Shown one piece after another: positions 52,001-59,322 of a stretch of DNA of 64,000 nt. The notes below the pieces were generated by a model that was not told the DNA's origin, did no database searches, and saw nothing but the letters and a program-made list of their open reading frames with translations. The translations under genes were made by a program, and so were the position numbers. How positions within the stretch are numbered: position 1 is the first letter of the stretch; every line of letters starts with the position of its first letter. Source of the stretch: Anseranas semipalmata (lineage: Eukaryota > Chordata > Aves > Anseriformes > Anseranatidae); contig VXAA01007254.1 in NCBI GenBank assembly GCA_013399115.1, positions 332,936-396,935 of the forward strand, given 5' to 3'.

Positions 52001-54156
52001 ATACACATGAATGATCCTATTTCAGTAATTTCACAACTGTATGGTGTGTGTATATGCAGGAGCACATCCATGAACTGGGAAACAATAAGTGATAGTGGAT
52101 AGTATGAAATAGTTCTCAGAAATTAGCAAAGCATGAAATTAATTGGTAGAATGAGGAGTACATGAGAAAACAGAAACGGATTTCATATAACAGATTGAGA
52201 GAGTGTATCCAAACTACATACAACTGTTTATACTTCTAGTGCAGTTTATAGTTCTAGTGCTTGTTGATGCTAAAAAATCTGTAGATGTGATTTATTGAAG
52301 GCTTTTTCCTCACTTGTTTGACATGATGTAGTTAAGGTTATTTTAGCATTTCTATTGTAATCCTTATTCCTGAGACCATAAAAAATTTGCTGCAACCTGG
52401 AAGTTCTCAAAGATGGGCAGAGCAAGAAAATGTTTTTTTTAGTAAGTTCTAAAACATAATTGGTTGAAATATGCCAGACTAATTAGTAAACAACAGAAAC
52501 AAAGTTCCTTTGTACCATTATGCCCACTCTTCATGGTAGCTATACAAAGGTCACTCTCTGCCATTTATACCTTTCCTTTTTTTGGTAGATTGAAGTGATA
52601 TTTTGCATGCAGACATGAACTTATGCAGTCTGTGCACTGGGTCAGTCAGAAAGCAAGTTTTGGACCTCAATGATACTTAGCCTGAGACAACATATCCTAA
52701 TAGACGGCGGAATCGAATGCACCCTCAGCAAGTTTGCAGATGACACCAAGCTGAGCGGTGCAGTTGATACGATAGAGGGAAGGGATGCCATCCAGAGGGA
52801 CCCGGACAGGCTGGAGAAGTGGGCCCAAGAGAACCTAATGAGGTTCAACAAGGCCAAGTGCAAGGTGATGCACTTGGGCTGGGGCAATCCCAGGTACTTA
52901 TACAGACTGGGAGAAGAAGAACTCGAGAGCAGCCCTGCGGAGAAGGACTTGGGGGTCCTGCTGGACGAGAAGCTGGACATGAGCCGGCAGTACGCGCTTG
53001 CGGCCCGGAAGGCCAACTATGTCCTGGGCTGCATTAAAAAAGGGGTGGCCAGCAGGGAGAGGGAGGTGATTGTCCCCCTCTACTCTGCTCTGGTGAGACC
53101 CCACCTGGAATACTGCGTGCAGGCCTGGGGCCCCCAGCACAAGAAGGATGTGGAGCTCTTGGAACGGGTCCAGAGGAGGGCCACTAAGATGATCAGAGGG
53201 CTGGAACACCTCTCCTATGAAGAAAGGTTGAGGGAACTGGGCTTGTTTAGCTTGGAGAAGAGAAGGCTCCGGGGAGACCTCATTGCGGCCTTCCAGTACC
53301 TGAAGGGAGCGTATAAACAGGAGGGGGAACGCCTGTTTACACATGTTGATAGTGATAGGACAAGGGGGAATGGTTTCAAACTAAGACAGGGGAGATTTAG
53401 GTTGGATATTAGGAGGAAGTTTTTCACTCAGAGGGTGGTGAGGCACTGGAACAGGTTGCCCAGAGAGGTTGTGGATGCCCCATCCCTGGAGGCATTCAAG
53501 GCCAGGCTGGATGTGGCGCTGGGCAGCCTGCTCTAGTGGTTGGCAACCCTGCCCAGAGCAGGGGGGTTGAAACTAGATGATCTTTAAGGTCCTTTTCAAC
53601 CCAGGCCATTCTATGATTCTATGATAATAGGTTAGAAAAATATAACATAATTATTAGGCTGAGATAGAGAAATACACAAGCTTTGAAATCTAGAAAGCTT
53701 GTCCAGCTTTTGGGTTTGGTTTTCTTTTTTTTCTAATTGCTTCTCTTAAATCTTTAGATTACAATGATCACTGAAATAGCAGGGCAAATTAGCTCAGATT
53801 CATCTAAGCAGTTGTATGATTTTTGATTCAGAGATGGTGTATGCTCATCTCAGTTGTATCTGCCTGTCAGAACAGAGAGTAAGTAGGTACCCATGTACCT
53901 TCAGCTGTATATCAGCTGCAGAGAAGTGTAGAGGCTGTGTAGGTATTGCAAAGAGAAATTCTGTTTTTTTGTCATTAAAGGGCCAAGTTCTCAAATTCTG
54001 TTTTTCTCAACAGCGATTCGGAGCCATTCTCCAGCCAAGCCTGTTCTTATTTTTGTGTCATCCAGACGTCAGACGAGGCTTACTGCCTTAGATCTGATCG
54101 CTTTCCTAGCTACTGAGGATGATCCCAAACAATGGCTGAAGATGGATGAAAGAGAG
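15841..54156 (+). CDS. ASCC3: ASCC3, middle 16 exons of a dual-cassette Ski2-like helicase (partial gene)
   Basis: ASCC3 is the ATP-driven 3'-5' helicase of the activating signal cointegrator 1 complex (with ASCC1, ASCC2 and TRIP4). It works with ALKBH3 in alkylation repair and in the ribosome quality trigger complex that splits collided ribosomes; this role is known from the family, not seen here. Sixteen exons with GT-AG borders and matching phases join into 833 uninterrupted codons. Visible in order, in residues of this partial product: motif [14 protein letters not shown] (48-59), motif [10 protein letters not shown] (86-93), winged-helix and Sec63-like stretches (about 140-540), Walker [10 protein letters not shown] (586-594), motif Ia PLKAL, TTPEKWD, DEIH (691-694), motif III STAL and motif IV FVSSRRQ. 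The two-cassette layout excludes the single-cassette Ski2 helicases, and the residues match ASCC3 rather than SNRNP200/Brr2. N-terminal and C-terminal exons lie outside the window. Clean splice sites and an open frame argue for a live gene. Confidence 0.97.
16033..16360 (+). other. ASCC3: ASCC3 intron A-B
   Basis: A 328-base intron with a strong donor GTAAGA and acceptor CTCAACCAG. I see no repeat or embedded gene in it. Confidence 0.9.
16361..16585 (+). CDS. ASCC3: ASCC3 exon B: cassette 1 motif VI and start of winged helix
   Basis: This exon has 225 bases and 75 codons, phase 0 at both ends. It carries motif [14 protein letters not shown], whose arginines serve as the finger contacting ATP at the RecA1-RecA2 interface; both are intact. 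The following [15 protein letters not shown] and [11 protein letters not shown] stretches enter the linker and winged-helix domain. The reading frame runs on for 19 codons past the donor (AG/GTAACT) before a stop in the intron, so intron retention would truncate the protein. Confidence 0.96.
17456..17696 (+). mobile_element. CR1 LINE 3' end fragment
   Basis: It begins at GTTGCTCCAGGGGAGGTTCAG and contains the nucleotide signature for the ORF2 C-terminus (GGCACTGGAACGGGTTGCCCAG and CCATCCCTGG, in overlapping decayed frames). The CR1 tail GGACTAGATGATCTTGGA follows, and it ends with ATTCTATG at 17683-17690 plus a partial second octamer. It is about 240 bases long, 5'-truncated and non-functional. 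Confidence 0.94.
17868..17910. repeat. T/G-rich simple repeat (TTG and T runs)
   Basis: Runs of T broken by GTTGTTGTT units. This low-complexity DNA accounts for the cysteine- and phenylalanine-rich start of a short open frame here, which I do not regard as a gene. Confidence 0.85.
19461..19517. repeat. TTTTG simple repeat
   Basis: T-rich DNA with TTTTG and TTTGG units. It lies 350 bases before a CR1 element and is probably an independent microsatellite. Confidence 0.85.
19865..21118 (-). mobile_element. CR1 LINE with decayed reverse-transcriptase ORF2, antisense, internally deleted
   Basis: Read on the minus strand this is the reverse-transcriptase part of CR1 ORF2. Visible pieces are [17 protein letters not shown], then CKAYD at the first catalytic aspartate, [28 protein letters not shown], and the catalytic palm box reading SADD instead of FADD. 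The LGWGNP and LGVLIDEK stretches and the GLFSLEKRS stretch follow. The copy is split into several frames and is dead. Against the copy at 52700 it lacks about 190 bases at the lone N (20097), and it stops at the RFRSYI region without the usual C-terminus and 3' tail. It lies antisense to ASCC3. Confidence 0.93.
20097..20097. other. single undetermined base (N)
   Basis: One N sits exactly at the deletion junction inside the CR1 copy, between the LGVLIDEK coding stretch and the VQRRA-equivalent stretch. It may be a base-call failure or a collapsed gap. Confidence 0.99.
24640..24890. other. GC-richer intronic patch, no gene recognised
   Basis: About 250 bases with clearly more G+C than the surrounding intron, and CA-rich. 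A 68-codon open frame crosses it, but it has no recognisable domain and no convincing splice context. Its nature is unknown; it could be an old, unrecognised repeat or conserved non-coding DNA. Confidence 0.4.
27318..27437 (+). CDS. ASCC3: ASCC3 exon C: cassette 1 winged-helix region
   Basis: This exon has 120 bases and 40 codons, phase 0 at both ends, with acceptor TTTTCAG and donor CAG/GTATAA. It encodes the [22 protein letters not shown] segment, typical of the winged-helix domain after motif VI in Brr2-like helicases, then [14 protein letters not shown]. It matches what I recall of vertebrate ASCC3 almost residue for residue. Confidence 0.95.
29085..29415. other. GC-rich, CpG-retaining patch of unknown origin
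   Basis: Roughly 330 bases are clearly GC-richer than the flanks and hold about 13 CpG dinucleotides by eye, whereas the neighbouring intron has very few. An open frame of 125 codons covers it (29028-29405), but the predicted peptide has no domain I recognise. It may be a regulatory element, an unrecognised repeat or an old pseudogene; no function is claimed. Confidence 0.5.
29938..30039. repeat. degenerate repeat unit, copy 1
   Basis: About 100 bases starting at TTACTCTGTGGGA and ending CCTTTTCAAGTTGATGAC align with gaps to 30808-30898, which starts TTACTCTGTAGGA and ends TCTTTTCAAATTTGGTGAC. The family is not recognised. Confidence 0.5.
30210..30264. repeat. left copy of gap-flanking direct duplication
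   Basis: A 55-base segment containing a run of 15 T ends exactly at the N gap. The same segment, with 16 T, restarts directly after the gap at 30400-30455. The perfect match outside the T run points to unmerged overlapping contig ends or a very recent tandem duplication. Confidence 0.9.
30265..30399. other. assembly gap (135 N)
   Basis: A run of 135 undetermined bases within an ASCC3 intron. The exons on both sides are contiguous in frame, so no coding sequence needs to be inside. Confidence 0.99.
30400..30455. repeat. right copy of gap-flanking direct duplication
   Basis: This 56-base copy is identical to 30210-30264 except for one extra T in the homopolymer. See the left copy for interpretation. 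Confidence 0.9.
30808..30898. repeat. degenerate repeat unit, copy 2
   Basis: Counterpart of 29938-30039. A related motif, GGTGCAGAT(T/A)TACCA(A)GAGGG, occurs just upstream at 30777-30797 and again just downstream at 30933-30952, suggesting a locally duplicated unit of about 156 bases. Confidence 0.5.
31714..31878 (+). CDS. ASCC3: ASCC3 exon D: cassette 1 winged-helix to Sec63 junction
   Basis: This exon has 165 bases and 55 codons, phase 0 at both ends. It encodes [20 protein letters not shown], then [25 protein letters not shown] in two parts; the [11 protein letters not shown] stretch is the conserved end of the winged helix leading into the Sec63 unit of Brr2-like proteins. The donor is GAG/GTAAAA. 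Within the exon, a T run followed by CTTCAACAG resembles a splice acceptor. Confidence 0.96.
31879..32762 (+). other. ASCC3: ASCC3 intron D-E
   Basis: An 884-base AT-rich intron with a short GAGA run near 32008 and a T run at about 32510. The acceptor is ATTTTAACAG. I see nothing else in it. Confidence 0.9.
32763..32849 (+). CDS. ASCC3: ASCC3 exon E: start of cassette 1 Sec63 helical region
   Basis: This exon has 87 bases and 29 codons, phase 0 at both ends, with donor AAG/GTAAAG. The [20 protein letters not shown] stretch and the [10 protein letters not shown] end match the first helices of the Sec63-type bundle, which grips the nucleic acid strand with the helicase core. Confidence 0.95.
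32850..35030 (+). other. ASCC3: ASCC3 intron E-F
   Basis: A 2.2-kb intron. An imperfect two-copy 21-base tandem (TTGCTAATATAAATAT type) lies at about 34087-34126 and a T run at about 34894-34908. A slightly GC-richer unique stretch lies at 33360-33730. There is no gene or transposon I recognise. The acceptor is TGTGTTCTAG. Confidence 0.85.
35031..35207 (+). CDS. ASCC3: ASCC3 exon F: Sec63 helical bundle of cassette 1
   Basis: This exon has 177 bases and 59 codons, phase 0 at both ends, with donor CAG/GTAAAA. It encodes [18 protein letters not shown], a proline/glycine turn, then [20 protein letters not shown] and ISDSAYVAQ. The KxNxLLQxYISR pattern is the signature of Brr2/ASCC3-type Sec63 domains. 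Confidence 0.96.
35208..37069 (+). other. ASCC3: ASCC3 intron F-G
   Basis: A 1.9-kb AT-rich intron with short T/G runs at about 35409-35437. It ends in the pyrimidine tract TTTTTTTCACTCTCCAG before exon G. No other feature is seen. Confidence 0.9.
37070..37295 (+). CDS. ASCC3: ASCC3 exon G: Sec63 ratchet/helical part of cassette 1
   Basis: This exon has 226 bases, enters in phase 0 and leaves after the first base of a codon (donor G/GTGAGA). It encodes [39 protein letters not shown], then a proline-containing turn and [14 protein letters not shown]. The ARIxRALFEI stretch and the Trp-rich WGWxSPLRQF stretch are hallmarks of the Sec63 helical bundle, which lines the nucleic acid channel. Confidence 0.96.
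37296..41057 (+). other. ASCC3: ASCC3 intron G-H
   Basis: A 3.8-kb intron with an alternating TA/CA stretch at about 37551-37616, an A-rich run at 38108-38132, a GAGA run at 39429-39442 and TTTG units at 40074-40094. Short open frames have no support. The acceptor is CTTGGCAG. Confidence 0.87.
37551..37616. repeat. alternating purine-pyrimidine (TA/CA) low-complexity stretch
   Basis: TATATACATACATG-type sequence with short self-complementary words such as CATGTATG...CATACATG. It is a decayed microsatellite. Confidence 0.7.
41058..41212 (+). CDS. ASCC3: ASCC3 exon H: end of Sec63 helices and entry to FN3/Ig-like domain
   Basis: This exon has 155 bases and starts by completing the glycine codon split with exon G. 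It encodes [20 protein letters not shown], then the beta-strand-rich [19 protein letters not shown] and TWNDQ, which begin the FN3/Ig-like part of the Sec63 unit. The donor CAG/GTAAAA runs straight into sixteen A residues (41215-41230). Confidence 0.95.
41213..44411 (+). other. ASCC3: ASCC3 intron H-I
   Basis: A 3.2-kb AT-rich intron starting with a purine-only stretch (A16, then GAAAAG and A runs to about 41255). Further homopolymers are an A run at about 42325-42336, T/C tracts at 42659-42686 and an A run at about 42940-42954. No gene or transposon is recognised. Confidence 0.88.
44412..44510 (+). CDS. ASCC3: ASCC3 exon I: FN3/Ig-like domain of cassette 1
   Basis: This exon has 99 bases and 33 codons, phase 0 at both ends, with acceptor CTTAAAG and donor CAG/GTAGTG. 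It encodes [20 protein letters not shown] and then [13 protein letters not shown]. The [10 protein letters not shown] motif is strongly conserved in the last beta domain of Brr2/ASCC3 Sec63 units. Confidence 0.95.
44511..44984 (+). other. ASCC3: ASCC3 intron I-J
   Basis: A 474-base intron with no repeat. The acceptor TTTGCATTAG has a weak pyrimidine tract compared with the other introns here. Confidence 0.9.
44985..45153 (+). CDS. ASCC3: ASCC3 exon J: end of cassette 1 FN3/Ig-like domain
   Basis: This exon has 169 bases, enters in phase 0 and ends one base into a codon (donor G/GTAATT). It encodes [20 protein letters not shown], then [20 protein letters not shown] and RHPPHT. The [17 protein letters not shown] pattern is the conserved end of the first Sec63 module, and HLILPE leads into the inter-cassette linker. 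Confidence 0.96.
45154..47091 (+). other. ASCC3: ASCC3 intron J-K, between the two helicase cassettes
   Basis: A 1.9-kb intron placed at the linker between cassettes. It holds a 15-A homopolymer (46311-46325) that runs into an N gap (46326-46357). There is no gene or transposon I recognise. The acceptor is TGTGTTTGTAG. Confidence 0.88.
46326..46357. other. assembly gap (32 N)
   Basis: Undetermined bases directly follow a run of 15 A, which probably caused the gap. It lies well inside an intron. Confidence 0.99.
47092..47312 (+). CDS. ASCC3: ASCC3 exon K: cassette 2 RecA1 with Walker A
   Basis: This exon has 221 bases and completes a split glutamate codon. It encodes the linker [14 protein letters not shown], the upstream aromatic/glutamine region [13 protein letters not shown], and motif [10 protein letters not shown], whose lysine binds ATP phosphates, then [18 protein letters not shown]. 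All residues needed for ATP binding are present. The donor AAG/GTTTGT departs from consensus at the +3 and +4 positions. Confidence 0.97.
47335..47384. repeat. direct repeat, copy 1
   Basis: Fifty bases starting AATAACCTTTGAAATTA match 47935-47984 at about 47 of 50 positions, exactly 600 bases apart. Weaker similarity continues on the 3' side (AGTCCA, AAGACT, CAGTTTATAT words in the same order). Confidence 0.8.
47935..47984. repeat. direct repeat, copy 2
   Basis: Counterpart of 47335-47384. Related downstream words extend to about 48075, consistent with a decayed duplication of an intronic segment of 150 bases or more. Confidence 0.8.
48744..48829 (+). CDS. ASCC3: ASCC3 exon L: cassette 2 motif Ia
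   Basis: This exon has 86 bases, starts in phase 0 and ends two bases into a lysine codon (donor AA/GTATGT). It encodes [20 protein letters not shown] and then RIEEKLGK. The [10 protein letters not shown] stretch is motif Ia, which contacts the nucleic acid backbone. It is the shortest exon seen in the window, but its borders are fixed by phase on both sides. Confidence 0.95.
48830..50384 (+). other. ASCC3: ASCC3 intron L-M
   Basis: A 1.6-kb AT-rich intron with a CCTTTTT-type tract at 49549-49583. The acceptor is TTTCCTGATTACAG. No gene or transposon is recognised. Confidence 0.88.
49549..49583. repeat. CCTTTTT simple repeat
   Basis: Pyrimidine-only DNA made of CCTTTTT/CCTTTTTT units and ending in a T run. 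Confidence 0.75.
50385..50551 (+). CDS. ASCC3: ASCC3 exon M: cassette 2 motif Ib region and DEIH box (motif II)
   Basis: This exon has 167 bases and is framed by split codons on both sides. It encodes [32 protein letters not shown] and [13 protein letters not shown] and TTPEKWD contact nucleic acid. DEIH is the Walker B/motif II that binds magnesium and activates water for ATP hydrolysis; its aspartate and glutamate are intact. The donor is G/GTGAGC. Confidence 0.97.
50552..50952 (+). other. ASCC3: compact cluster of short ASCC3 introns (M-N and N-O)
   Basis: Two very short introns, 147 bases (50552-50698) and 108 bases (50845-50952), separate exons M, N and O, in contrast to the multi-kilobase introns elsewhere. 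Both have GT-AG borders. Such short introns suggest splicing by intron definition here. Confidence 0.92.
50699..50844 (+). CDS. ASCC3: ASCC3 exon N: cassette 2 motif III
   Basis: This exon has 146 bases and completes the glycine codon after the DEIH box. It encodes [40 protein letters not shown] and NINQ. STAL holds the place of motif III (SAT in most Ski2-like helicases). The acceptor is TTTACTAG and the donor CAG/GTATGA. Confidence 0.96.
50953..51073 (+). CDS. ASCC3: ASCC3 exon O: cassette 2, RecA1 to RecA2 linker
   Basis: This exon has 121 bases, starts in phase 0 and ends one base into a codon (donor G/GTAAGC). It encodes [20 protein letters not shown], then [20 protein letters not shown]. 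The [18 protein letters not shown] pattern is the conserved stretch between motif III and RecA2 in Brr2/ASCC3 helicases. Confidence 0.96.
52670..53536 (+). pseudogene. remnant of CR1 ORF2 (reverse transcriptase palm end, thumb and C-terminus)
   Basis: 288 codons are open, of which the first ten or so come from host intron and the rest from CR1. Only the catalytic FADD box and everything after it remain, so the polymerase fingers, the first catalytic aspartate and the endonuclease are absent. The start codon is incidental. No promoter is seen, and expression would be only as part of ASCC3 pre-mRNA. Confidence 0.85.
52700..53623 (+). mobile_element. CR1 LINE, 5'-truncated, with open ORF2 C-terminus
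   Basis: CR1 similarity begins at about 52700, just upstream of the catalytic reverse-transcriptase box FADD (52733-52744), and ends with two perfect ATTCTATG octamers (53608-53623). One frame from 52670 to 53536 stays open through [59 protein letters not shown] and [11 protein letters not shown] to its stop. The endonuclease and most of the polymerase are missing, so it cannot move by itself. The open frame and intact octamers suggest a younger insertion than the other CR1 copies here. Confidence 0.96.
54014..54156 (+). CDS. ASCC3: ASCC3 exon P: cassette 2 RecA2 start with motif IV
   Basis: This exon has 143 bases and completes the alanine codon split with exon O. It encodes [20 protein letters not shown] and [20 protein letters not shown], ending in [18 protein letters not shown] is motif IV of RecA2. 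The donor is GAG/GTAGAA. The next exon, expected to begin with the stretch leading to the HHAG box of cassette 2, is not found in the remaining window. Confidence 0.96.
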
Positions 54157-54604
54157 GTAGAATAATTTTACCTGCATTATTTGTGATTTGCTTCTATTTT
54201 ATTGATGTCTGTTTGAAAATAAAATACATCGAAAACAGAGTGATTTGAGGGTAAATTTTGAAACAGCTTTTCATATGCTACATTTCAAGTATGTGTTACA
54301 ACTAGTGTCAGCATTAAGACTATATAAGCATCTTTGCAAGATCTGAACTCTAGAAAGAATTCCTTTGGTTTTTTTTGCATATTTATTATCAATGCTAGTT
54401 CTGTTGTCCCAGACAACATATATCACATGGTACAAGTCTTTGATAAAAAGATAAGACAAAGAATAAAAGAAAGACGACTACTGTTCTCCCAAGTTCACAG
54501 CCGGAAATCTGTGGCATATAGCTGTTGAGCTGGATTTGAAACCAAATCTATTTCAGTGTTCTAGGAGCAAAATCATCCCTCTCATAAGATAACTCTATCT
54601 GTGC

Positions 54605-54690
54605 TAGTGTATATAAATTTATATTTTGTATATATGTACATACATATATACACATGTCCATCCATCTACATTCATATATGTGTATATACC
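54605..54690. repeat. alternating TA/CA low-complexity stretch
   Basis: TATATGTACATACATATATA-type sequence with self-complementary words. It is a decayed microsatellite in an intron. Confidence 0.7.
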
Positions 54691-57600
54691 GCAGCACCAA
54701 CCACTTAGGAATGGTTCAGTCTTGTATATCAATGAAATAAATTAATGTTATGAAAATAGAAGATAGCTTCTGCCAATATCTTTATTATAAGAATATTAAC
54801 ATTACAAAGTCAAACACTCAGATGTTAAGCAGTACAGAAGTTAGGGTTTTATTTGTTTTTCTTTTTCATGCAATATAATCTTTAATTACATTTTCTTGTA
54901 TTGTTTCTCCAAACAATCCTTCTTTCATTCATTGAAAAACAAAGTTCAAATAATAAACAACCCTTCAATATTCTGTTTTATCTGCATTCTGCAAAACGTG
55001 TGCTAGATTTTAGTTATTGCACTCAGTTCTGCAACTGCTCTGAATACAGAACTATTTGTTTCCTTCTGGACTAATGGTACTGATTATAGTGCATCATTGC
55101 TTCAAAACAATTTTTGTTGTTGTTGTTCAGGTTTCCTAGATTTTGGAAGTTAGCTTTGTCTAATGGTAGTAGACCTGCATAGGAATTTATGTGATAATAT
55201 AGGGCCAAAACACAGCAAAATGCATGGCTAAGAAATAAAAGGTCAAAACTGAATATTTAACAGTTATATGAAATGTATATATGTATACAAAAAATTACAT
55301 GCCAAAAAGTATAGATTTCTAGATGAGAAGAATATTTGACTTTGTTTGCTCTTTGAAAAAAAAAAAAGGGGGTGATTTTTCTGTGAGATAAAGCATAACA
55401 TTTGTATCCTCCCTCTTTTGGATGGATTTTACAAGAGCAAATGGATGTCTTGGCTGACAAACTGCTAGTGCTGAAACATGTCTTAATCTAATGCTGCTTT
55501 TCTAAGCGTATAACCTCCATTTAACTTGTTTTCTTGAGCATAACAGAAACAATTCATGCAGAAATTATTACTGCCTAGTAGAGTTCTCTAGTACTTTGCA
55601 CTAGTTTACTGTAGTCATCTCACCTACAATTAGAATATGCGACATGCAGCTTGCTCTAAATGACTTGCATTAATCTGAATAGCTTCCCCAAGTCCTGCGA
55701 GCCCCTTCTGTCCTGAAAAGAACAACGACTGAAGCTTCTTCACTTAGGAATGAGAGATTTGCTGGAAAACGGTTTTCTATTAAGAGTCTTTGAATTTGGG
55801 TCTTCTGTTCTTTTACCCTGTCAGAGCCTAGATATTTTCATCTGTTTCAGAATATAGCTCTGAAGATTTTGATAGAGGAGCCGACAAGGACAAGCAGGCT
55901 TTGCATTTATTAGTTTGATAACATTTACATATGATTTGTATTTCAATTAGTAATCTGAATGTTTGGAGCATAACAAAGATACCTACCAAGTCATTCAGTT
56001 CTGATTATGTAAATATAAAAGATTTAGGATTAAGTCCAAAATTGTTGTATTATGTGTAACACAATTGTGTCTGAAGTACCTATAAGTTCAGGTGGACATT
56101 TCTTTAGGTAATCAGGGGACCAGTTTTTAGTTTTGTGTTTTAAATGAGCAAGATTAACCTGAGTTTCATTTGACATTAAGGCAAAGGACAAAGCTACAGT
56201 AGTGCAACATGCGTAGTGCATGTACTGCTTACTTCTTTATCTGTAGTATTTTTTATTTAAACATTCTAACTTCAATTTATATTAAAGTCAAGCTTGAATT
56301 AGGTGAAATAGGCAAAATTCTCTTCGTATTGCTTTAGCATTTTTACATGTTAGAACTAATGAATACCTACTTTACAGAAGGCGTTTTCTGTCCTAAACAC
56401 TTGCTCACATACTTCAAGTGTTTCTCAAGTCCATATGAGATAAAAATTGACCAGTTAGAAAAAAAAAAATGTTCTTTTCTTTAAACCATTTTTGAAGCCT
56501 ATCAGTTTTTCACATTCATTTTTTGACAACCCATGTTCCGTGAGGGGGACTTGCAGACAAATGACTTAATTTTCAAAATATTAGTAATTTTTAATTGTGA
56601 AGTATGTTGAGATATAAGAAATTTTTCATACATGGGTGTTTACAAAGTTTATAGCAGGCCTTGGCACTTTTTTTCATTCATCCTTACTTGTATGATATTA
56701 ATTTTGACTGATGTAAGATTCTTTCAAGAACTCATTGGTTAGTTTCGTTTAATGGTGAAATTGGATTTGCTACATGATGGCCAAATGTTATTTTATGTTT
56801 ATGTTAGCTTCCCAGTGGGTAGACTTCATAAGGCTATATAAAATGCTGTAAACAATGCCATCCATAATAACATCTGGAAGACTGGCAGGGAGGTAGACAC
56901 CGATTCTTACAGCCATTGAAAACATTTCTTCTCTGTTACCCAGCATGGCAACTTTTCTGTGATGGTAACAGAGAGATTCAGGGTTTGTGGGGATTAGAAT
57001 GGGGGAGAGAAGCCAATACTGGATCTTTGGTACGTGTTTATCAGCTGGATCATCATCTTAGCTTCCCTCATCTTCTTTGTAGATCCTGTAGTATGTCAAG
57101 TTTCTCCCTGCCATGGTAGCTCCAAACCAGGCTTTCATTTGCAGCATGTGAAGGGTTCTATTCACAAAACTCCAGATTACTTATTCCCAGTCCTCTCAGG
57201 TAACAGGCAAATCCACCCCCATCTCTGCCACCCAGCTCCAAGCATCAAATTCAGACAATATTGCAATCAGTTATATTTCAAAGGCCATGATGTTCTTTGA
57301 AGCTTTTGTAATACATATCTGTATGTGTAAATAACATACAGGAACAGCTTTTCATCTGTTACCACCAAAGTAGACAGCAGCGTACCTGCATCATGGGAGA
57401 ATCACAGATTTCAATCTCAAATGAATCAGCAGTCTAACAGGTGCAACTGAATTATAGTTGAAAAGGAGTTTTGTTTTACTTCCATCTACTGAAAATGCAT
57501 ATTACCAGCTACTCCGTTCAGTTTTGGAGATGATCCTTCCTGGATGCTTTCCCTGAATTTCATGTCTGATGTACAGTTTCCTGCTCATACCCATGTTTCC

Positions 57601-59303
57601 ACAGTATCCAGGAAGTTGAAAGCTGTTCAGAAGGTTGAGACAAGTCAATCTTCATAAGACTGGACAGTACTTGATGAAGCTTGTTGTTTCTAGTACTGAT
57701 TATCTACCCAGTTCTACTGGACCTGTTGTTGCACAAAAATAGTTATATCTGTTTAATAGATTCTATCCAAATAAGTTTCAGGTTGTGTGTGTGATTTTCA
57801 TGAAGAAATGTTCACTTGAATACCTCGTGTCTACTTTAGTCTGAGCAAGGAAACCTCCAAAAATGTTTTGAAATTTCCTACTTACTGAGATTTGTAGCTG
57901 ATATTTCAAAGCTCATCCCTACATTTGCCCATTGCTATGCATAGCACATGCAGAAGTTCTGGTACAGCAATCAGTTCTGCAGGGTTTAACCAGGACTACT
58001 CAGAGTTTGCCCAAAGTAGAGTTGGAGTGAGCAGCCTCTTGAAGAATAGTTGCCTTAGAGCCTTAGAGGTAGGTTGCTTTTTTCTTTTTTTGGGAGGTAC
58101 ATTGTCCATGCACACTCCAAAACCAGCCCTCTATCCCTCTTAGAATTTGCAGTCCCAACATAGAGTTTGTTTTTCACCAAGGTGTGAAGAAGCGGTTGAA
58201 GCTGCCTTCCTTGCCGTTTGTGACTGTCTGTGGTAGTTGCAGGGACTCTTTAGTAGATATCACTCTAAAGATTGTCCTGGTTATTACTTACGAGGCACAG
58301 GTGCATCACGACAGAAATGTGAATAGGCAGTGCATCTCAAAGAGAAGGCTGCCCCTGTAAATTGAGTAATTCTTCATTTCTTTTTATTGTTCATCCATGT
58401 TAGTATGTGTATGCCAGCAGATGCCAATGAAAAAAAAGAAAACTTTATGCTTACCCTGCTTTTCTGTATAATCGTGAGATGACTTCTAAGTATGCAATTA
58501 CTAGCTAAAATTCTAATTTTGAGCTGTTAGCCAAGATTATCATGTTCAAGCTTGTGACCCATTACTTGACTTGTTAAAAGGGACAACAGCTTAGATCATG
58601 CTTTTAGAAAAAGACAGTGCCACCAGTTTGTGATGGTAAGCTGGTGTAAGATCTACACTGCTCTGCATTAGGAGCTGACTAAGGAGTAACAAGCTCTTCT
58701 CTTTCAGAAATTACACTTATATCTGTGGTGGTGGTAGATGCTGCAATCTTTGTACAGCAGAATTTATTAGAATTTTTCAGTTTATTTATTTTTCTCTAAT
58801 GTTTTTACTGCTTTTTGTTTTTAACCTAAAACAAAAGTACAAAGTAGTATTTATTGTTTGAGGATAGAATGCAGTTCTCACCAGCAAACAAGCGAAGTGT
58901 TTTCTTGTTTGTTTGTTTGTTTTTAAAGAAATTTATTTCCTGGCCATATACATGGATTTTTTTTCTTCTGATATTTGCAGTGCAAGAGAAGAAATGTACC
59001 CATGTATACCGTTTTAACTGTAACCACAATGATTTCTGCATTCTGCTGTGTGCATCGTTTTACCATCTGCATCTTGTTAAGACTGTTCTTTATGAGACCT
59101 CTAGAAATAACTAAAATCCTTTAGCACAAACATACCTACTGTAATATTCAATAGCATCCATACCAGGCAATATCCAGCTCCCACTGAATGCAAGGGCACT
59201 TGAATGAAGGGCGTTCATTGACTCCGAAAGAATGAATCAGGCTCATACTGATCTCGAGATTGTAGAGATGTGAGTGTTTGTATAAACATATGTGTGCTAA
59301 TTA

Positions 59304-59322
59304 TGTGTGTGTGTGTGTGTGT
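59304..59322. repeat. (TG)n microsatellite
   Basis: About nine TG units in the intron following exon P. Confidence 0.85.

Larger units (their letters stand above)
51074..54013 (+). other. ASCC3: ASCC3 intron O-P with CR1 insertion
   Basis: A 2.9-kb intron. Its main content is the sense-oriented CR1 copy at 52700-53623. The rest is AT-rich with no recognised gene. The acceptor is TTTTTCTCAACAG. Confidence 0.9.

Noticed and set aside
52898..53344. 148-codon minus-strand frame inside the CR1 at 52700
   Set aside because: It is the shadow of the open CR1 ORF2 frame on the + strand, produced by the GC-rich composition of that segment.
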